NCBI GenBank assembly: GCA_963693085.1
Contig: OY856411.1
Coordinates: 1,344,643,550 to 1,344,707,549 of the forward strand
Direction: 5' to 3'
DNA: 64,000 nt
Source: Alisma plantago-aquatica
Taxonomy: Eukaryota > Streptophyta > Magnoliopsida > Alismatales > Alismataceae
Shown here: positions 26,001 through 32,000 of the stretch, piece after piece
Numbering within the stretch: position 1 is the first letter of the stretch
Layout of the letters: every line of letters starts with the position of its first letter
The notes under the pieces: model-generated
What the model saw: the letters and a program-made list of their open reading frames with translations, nothing else
Told to the model about the DNA's origin: nothing
Databases searched by the model: none
Translations under genes and position numbers: made by a program

Positions 26001-29000
26001 GGTGCATGCAATTGATTTGGTCCCAAGGCATATCAATATTTAGTACTATGTAGTTTAAAGACAACGCTCTTTAATGTGACTTTCTCTCAATTTAGTTGGT
26101 AGTTTGATAGGGTATATCAAGGTGCATGCAATTGATTTGCAGTTACCCTCCAAATGCATAGTGCACACCAAATGGAGATGACATGGCTCTAAGGTAACTA
26201 ATTGCATTAATACAATCTGAGTCGCCCCTCTCAACCCACATAATTACTTGTGACCTTTACTTTTAATGTTCGACTGGTTTGTCTAAATGGTCCAGAAGAC
26301 TCAAGAACTCAAGTTCCTCTTTAAGACTGGTTTCATGATGGTTCTATTGTAAAGTAAAAGAAGGTCGTTGCGATATATTTGATAAGAGGAATCCCCCCCT
26401 TTATAGAGGAGATTGAGAAGTGTATAGACTTTAGACTAAAGTCTAATGGGGCAAGACACACTTGGGCCCATATACAAATAGACTCATATAGCTTGATTAA
26501 CAAAATTAATCAGACCCTCTAGTACTCCCCTCAAGATGAAGCTTGGGAGAATCCCAATTCAGCTTGCAAACAGACAGACTAAAATGACAAAGAAGCAGAA
26601 ATAAAGATAAGCCAAGCCAATACAAGAACAGTTCTCCCCCTCAAGATTACAATAAAGCACTCATCACTTAAATACTCCCCCTCAAATAGATAAGCCAAAG
26701 CAGGTATGCAAGTAGGTCGAATATGAAGCATGTCGCATGTGCAGGTGCAGGTTTCAAAAAGGTAGCAGAAGCTTCTTGATTAGAAGGATGTGGCATCTGG
26801 AGTAGTAGTAAACAGCAGTAAGGCAACAGAGTCTTCAGTACAGTTGATTATCGTTGTTGTCCAGAGAGTGCTGGTTCAGAATAAAAAAGTCGAGAGAGTG
26901 TTGGTTCACAAAGTCCAGAGAGTGTGCTCAAGGTAGAAAAGTCCAGAGAGTGTTGGTTCACTATAGAAAAGTCAATGTGCTCAAGGCACAGACAATGCAA
27001 ATAAAGCACAAACAAAAAAGTAAAAAGTAGAGTAGACGTAGTCGGATAGAAGACCATCAACTTAAATAAGCAAGCAGTAGACATGAAGTTCCAGCTAATA
27101 AATTCTCCAAGAAGCATAATCAGCAAAAGACTTTCAAATGCAAATATCAATAGTAGAAGTCCAATAACTCTTCAAGAAGTGCATAAAGATCCACAAATAT
27201 ATAGAGAGCAGAAGAATATAAGTTCTCTAAGAAGCATACAATCAGCAAAAGAATTTCAAATGCATGTATCAATAGTAGAAGTCCACAAACTCTTCAAGAA
27301 GTGCATAAAGATCCACAAATACAGAGTAGAAGAATATAATCTTCCTCTCCTCTCATCTCTTCACTATTTCTCCCCCGCACACCAACCATGGAACGAACCC
27401 AAGTGGTTGGGGTGGACATTGATAAAGAAGTACTTTCGAGGGAGGAAAAAAAAGAATTTTTGGTGTAGCACTGTCGGGGGGTTTCGGGGGCGCGGGCCCC
27501 CCAATTAGGGGGTCTCGCTGCCTTCAGCGGGCTCAAGTCGAGGGGAGGTCATCCCTCGTGGGGCTCAAGGGAAAAGCCCTCGGGAAAAAGGTCTACGACA
27601 TATTTTTAAAGGAAAATCGACCACGATTCCGGCATTGGGAAGAGTCGTATATGACAAATCAGTCCAAAAAACCTTCCTTTTGATGTTGAACTCTAGCGCG
27701 GCCACCATTAATTGTAAGAACAAAGGCAAATAGATGTTGCGGTTATGACATCCCCACAACGAAATTTGAACGATGACAACATAATAGAGGGCGACAAAAG
27801 CATAAGTGCAGCGTTGTGAAGTGTGAACTCACAGTACACCGAGCGAGGCAGATTATAGAAAAAGGATCACATCCCTCGTCATCGGCATATTCTTGTTCTT
27901 GACAATGCTTCTGATCATCATCCCACTTGGTCTCTTAATTGAGTAGATACTGTTGTGGGTTAGGCCCTGAAAACTAGGGTAACCTTCGTGAAGATCGGAG
28001 GGCGTTGCAAGGACAGACTTATGCAATCACCCATCAACCTCACTTCCCAACACGTCGTTTGCTACCATCGTGACGACGTTCTGCAAACTGATTACCGCAA
28101 CGAGTACGCCATACTAGTCGAGAGGAAAGACAGTCTCATTTCAGTGACCTGACAACGCAGGGAGATTGGCTCTACGCGGGCTTTGGGTTGACGACGACCA
28201 CCTTTATCCATTCTGATCCGGGGTTAATGCTCATCACAACTGATTCAGCGGCGGGGATCAGATAAATTGAGAAGATAGCAAGAAGGATGAGTGTCAGCAG
28301 CCGTCGAGATCTCATCTTTAGGCTAGGGGACGAAGGGATCCCCCATAATGGTGGGTAATTCGTGTAGACATGGAAACTACACTTGGGTTTTCCTGGACTC
28401 CATCTAGGGTTTTATTTTGTTAGAGCAATCTAGAACTTGCAAGAATGAAGGAGGCACGGAACTTCCCTTGTGGACTGGACCTATGTCGCCTTTTTTTTAT
28501 AGAGAGGGTAGAAGCGGGGTCACGGCTGGGTGCAATACAAAGAAGTAGGTACGAGGTTGGCTGGTAGTTGTTATGTGCGACATGTTTGGGTGCGGCAGTT
28601 GTACGTGGGGGAGAAGATGACAAGGAGATTAAGGCAAGGCTTGCTTGGAGTTATAGGAATACGGAAAGTCTAGCAACGCAAGAGAAGAAGTTGACGACAT
28701 GTAGGAGAGGGCCTTTCCAATGGCAGGAGGCAGAGAAGCCAATGGTAGCACAGTGGTAGGAAGCAGAGAAGCAGGGATCAAGAGACTAATGATGGCCAGG
28801 AGGTTGCCCGACGGTGGATTAAGCAGAGAAGGTGGTAAGATAAATGCTCGGGTGGGCGGCCAAGCCACAAAGGACGAACGTCGCCCGCAGGCGGAAGAAA
28901 AGGTTTTTGTCTCCTCTAGGTTAGGGTTGGATCACTGCTCTGATAACTTGTTATAAAGTAAAAGAAGGTTATGCCAAGGAAGAAAATGTCCGATTTCGAT

Positions 29001-32000
29001 GTCGTTCGGTGGCCACAGAAACAGAAATTTTGACAAATTTTGACAAAATTTCGATAAATGTGTTCCTGGCGTTTCGACGGCAAAATAAACGAATTAATTT
29101 ATGAAATTTTACCAGAATGATCTACTAGCGTAGATCTACTCAAATATGTAATAATATTTCATATCGAGTATGTGGGGGGTGGGGTCTCATCATTTTTTAG
29201 TGAATGACCCTGAACTATTTCGATGGGCATTTCGATGGGGACTTTTGATGTTAATTTTCAAAGGTGAAATCAATGAATTAAGTCATTATAGTTTGCAAGC
29301 ACAATATATGGACTTAAAAACACAAAACTGTGCAAAAAAAAAATGCTCTAGGTAGTACATAGTATATGAAAACGTAGAAAAAAAATCGATGATCTGCCTG
29401 TTTCGAGAGTTTCGTCAGTCAATTTCGATGTCCGATTGCCACAGAAACAGAAATTTCGACAATTTCGTCGAAATTTTGAACATTGTGTTATATTTGATAA
29501 GAGGAATCACCCCTTATATAGGAGGAGGGGGAAGCGTATAGACTTTAGACTAAACCCTAATGACCAAGACACACTTGCGCCCATATACAAACATACTCAA
29601 ATAACTTAATTAACTAAATTAACCAGGCCCATATAACTAGTTGTTTGCATCAATATAATTTGAGTTGCCTATCTCAACCCACATAATCACTTGTGCCTTT
29701 ACTTTAGCGTTTGACGGTTTGTCTAAAGGGTCTAGAAAACTCAAGAACTCAATATCCACATTAAGATTGGTTTCATGTTGGTTCAAAAATGGAGTTTTGG
29801 TGATTTCCCAAGGCCAAGAATATCGTAGTATGTACAAAAGAGACAATTTCTGGATTCCCTACTAAATGAGTGGAATAAGAGTTCCTAACTAACTAACGTC
29901 TCTCACGATTTTTTTTGTATAAATATGCTAATAACATGTCAAAACACTATTATCACATTTTGTGGTAAAAAATCATATCAACTAACAAAATGTGGGAGAT
30001 TCTACATTCAAATTACAAGAAACCAGACACATGGAAGTCAAAAAACTCAAATTCTAGAAGTTGCACCGGAATTCCCAAACAATGAGTTCCACACTAAGTA
30101 GCACTTTCAAGAACCCTCTCATCCCCTTAGAAAAAATATAGACTTGTAAACAACAGCATGGTGGTCGTTTCCCAAACTAGCAAGTCAAATTGGATGGATG
30201 GTGGGCCATAGTTCAAGGTATCATGGAAAGCATGAAAGCAGGAAACGAGTAGCCAACCTTCACTTAGTGCATAAACATGAAGCAGTTAATTAAGCGGGCT
30301 CTTTCCGAAAACACGGATTTTGCAGTGAAACCATGTAGACATTACTATTTTCACAAGATAATATTACTAAATCATTAGAAAACCACTCAATAACAAAGTA
30401 ATATGGTAGATATTTATTAGATAAAGGTAGATAATGGCATTTAAGTACAACATTATAGTTATTATAGTTTTATAGAATCAATATGAAAGTGCATTATGTT
30501 ACCAACTTGATGTAACTATCAAAATATTATTTAATGAACTTAACATTATGTTAGGTTAGGGTATCCTTTAACATATCATAGCGGTCATCCAGCAATTTGA
30601 AGACATGTCTATACTATATTTCACATTATCTAATTAGTTAACTATATAGTAATAACACACACATATAAACATAGAATTCATCTATAGTAGAAAAACTATA
30701 GGTTCTATAGGATATTACCAATCAGGTATAAAGTAACAATGCATGTATTACTAGTGGTGAGTATGCAAACACATACAATATATGTACACAAGTTTGGTAT
30801 AAGTAGGGGAAGAACATTATACTATGGTTCTTTCTTATACCTTTATATCGTTTACTACACAAGCAATCAAATTTTCTTATTATATATATTTGTTGTCAGA
30901 CCATGGCGGACCTTATTTTAATTAAGCATAAGCGGATGATTACGCGGACCACCCGAAGCGGGATAAAACACAGCTGAACAACAAAATGCTTCACCAGCCG
31001 CTTTATCTAAGATTTCCCGGTAGGTGGGCCGCCAACACTTAAGAGGGCGCTTAAGCAACAAAACGGGTGTTTTAAATATGTCGAGGCACTTAAAAAGTAC
31101 TAAAACGATAAGTAACTATAAAGAAATAGAGTTCTAAAATTTTCAATCTAAAAAAACTTGAAATACACACCATTAAGTATAACATTATTGGTGCATATGC
31201 TAGCCTTAGATATCTTCAATCAAAACTCACCCAACCAGATAAAAGAAACTGAAATATATGAGCTACAATTATATTATATCAAACAAAATACTTGCAGTTT
31301 AAAATCTACACTTCTTATATAAATAAATTATGAATTCCCTTTGTGCTCCTCCACCAATCAAACGAGCCCTTGACTATGCGAAAGACTTGATCCGTAAGCA
31401 TATCATAGTTCAGTAATCTCAGTTATAAGTTGATGTAAGTACAACATTATAGTTATTATAGTTTTATAGAATCAATATGAAAGTGCATTATGTTACCAAC
31501 TTGATGTAACTATCAAAATATTATTTAATGAACTTAACATTATGTTAGGTTAGGGTATCCTTTAACATATCATAGCGGTCATCCAGCAATTTGAAGACAT
31601 GTCTATACTATATTTCACATTATCTAATTAGTCAACTATATAGTAATAACACACACATATAAACATAGAATTCATCTATAGTAGAAAAACTATAGGTTCT
31701 ATAGGATATTACCAATCAGGTATAAAGTAACAATGCATGTATTACTAGTGGTGAGTATGCAAACACATACAATATATGTACACAAGTTTGGTATAAGTAG
31801 GGGAAGAACATTATACTATGGTTCTTTCTTATACCTTTATATCGTTTACTACACAAGCAATCAAATTTTCTTATTATATATATTTGTTGTCGGACCATGG
31901 CGGACCTTATTTTAATTAAGCATAAGCGGATGATTACGCGGACCACCCGAAGCGGGATAAAACACAGCTGAACAACAAAATGCTTCACCAGCCGCTTTAT

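Larger units (their letters stand above)
26348..29625 (-). mobile_element. Element R: non-autonomous LTR retroelement with a captured host-gene fragment
   Basis: LTR-like copies at 26,348-26,512 (165 bp) and 28,949-29,625 (about 165 bp plus a 511-bp insertion and its target duplication) begin TGRTTAATT on the minus strand and end ACA. Minus-strand AGTTATCAGAGCAGTG next to the right LTR is a PBS-like site. CTTGAGGGGAGTACTAGAGG next to the left LTR is a purine tract typical of copia 3' ends. The roughly 2.4-kb interior has no gag or pol motif. It does contain a stretch resembling the start of an HSP70-17-type gene (28,172-28,315). No matching TSD was found. Confidence 0.7.

Noticed and set aside
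28629..28956. Overlapping frames upstream of the HSP70-like fragment
   Set aside because: Both strands are open by chance in GC-richer sequence; no recognised domain. They may be captured flank but this cannot be supported.
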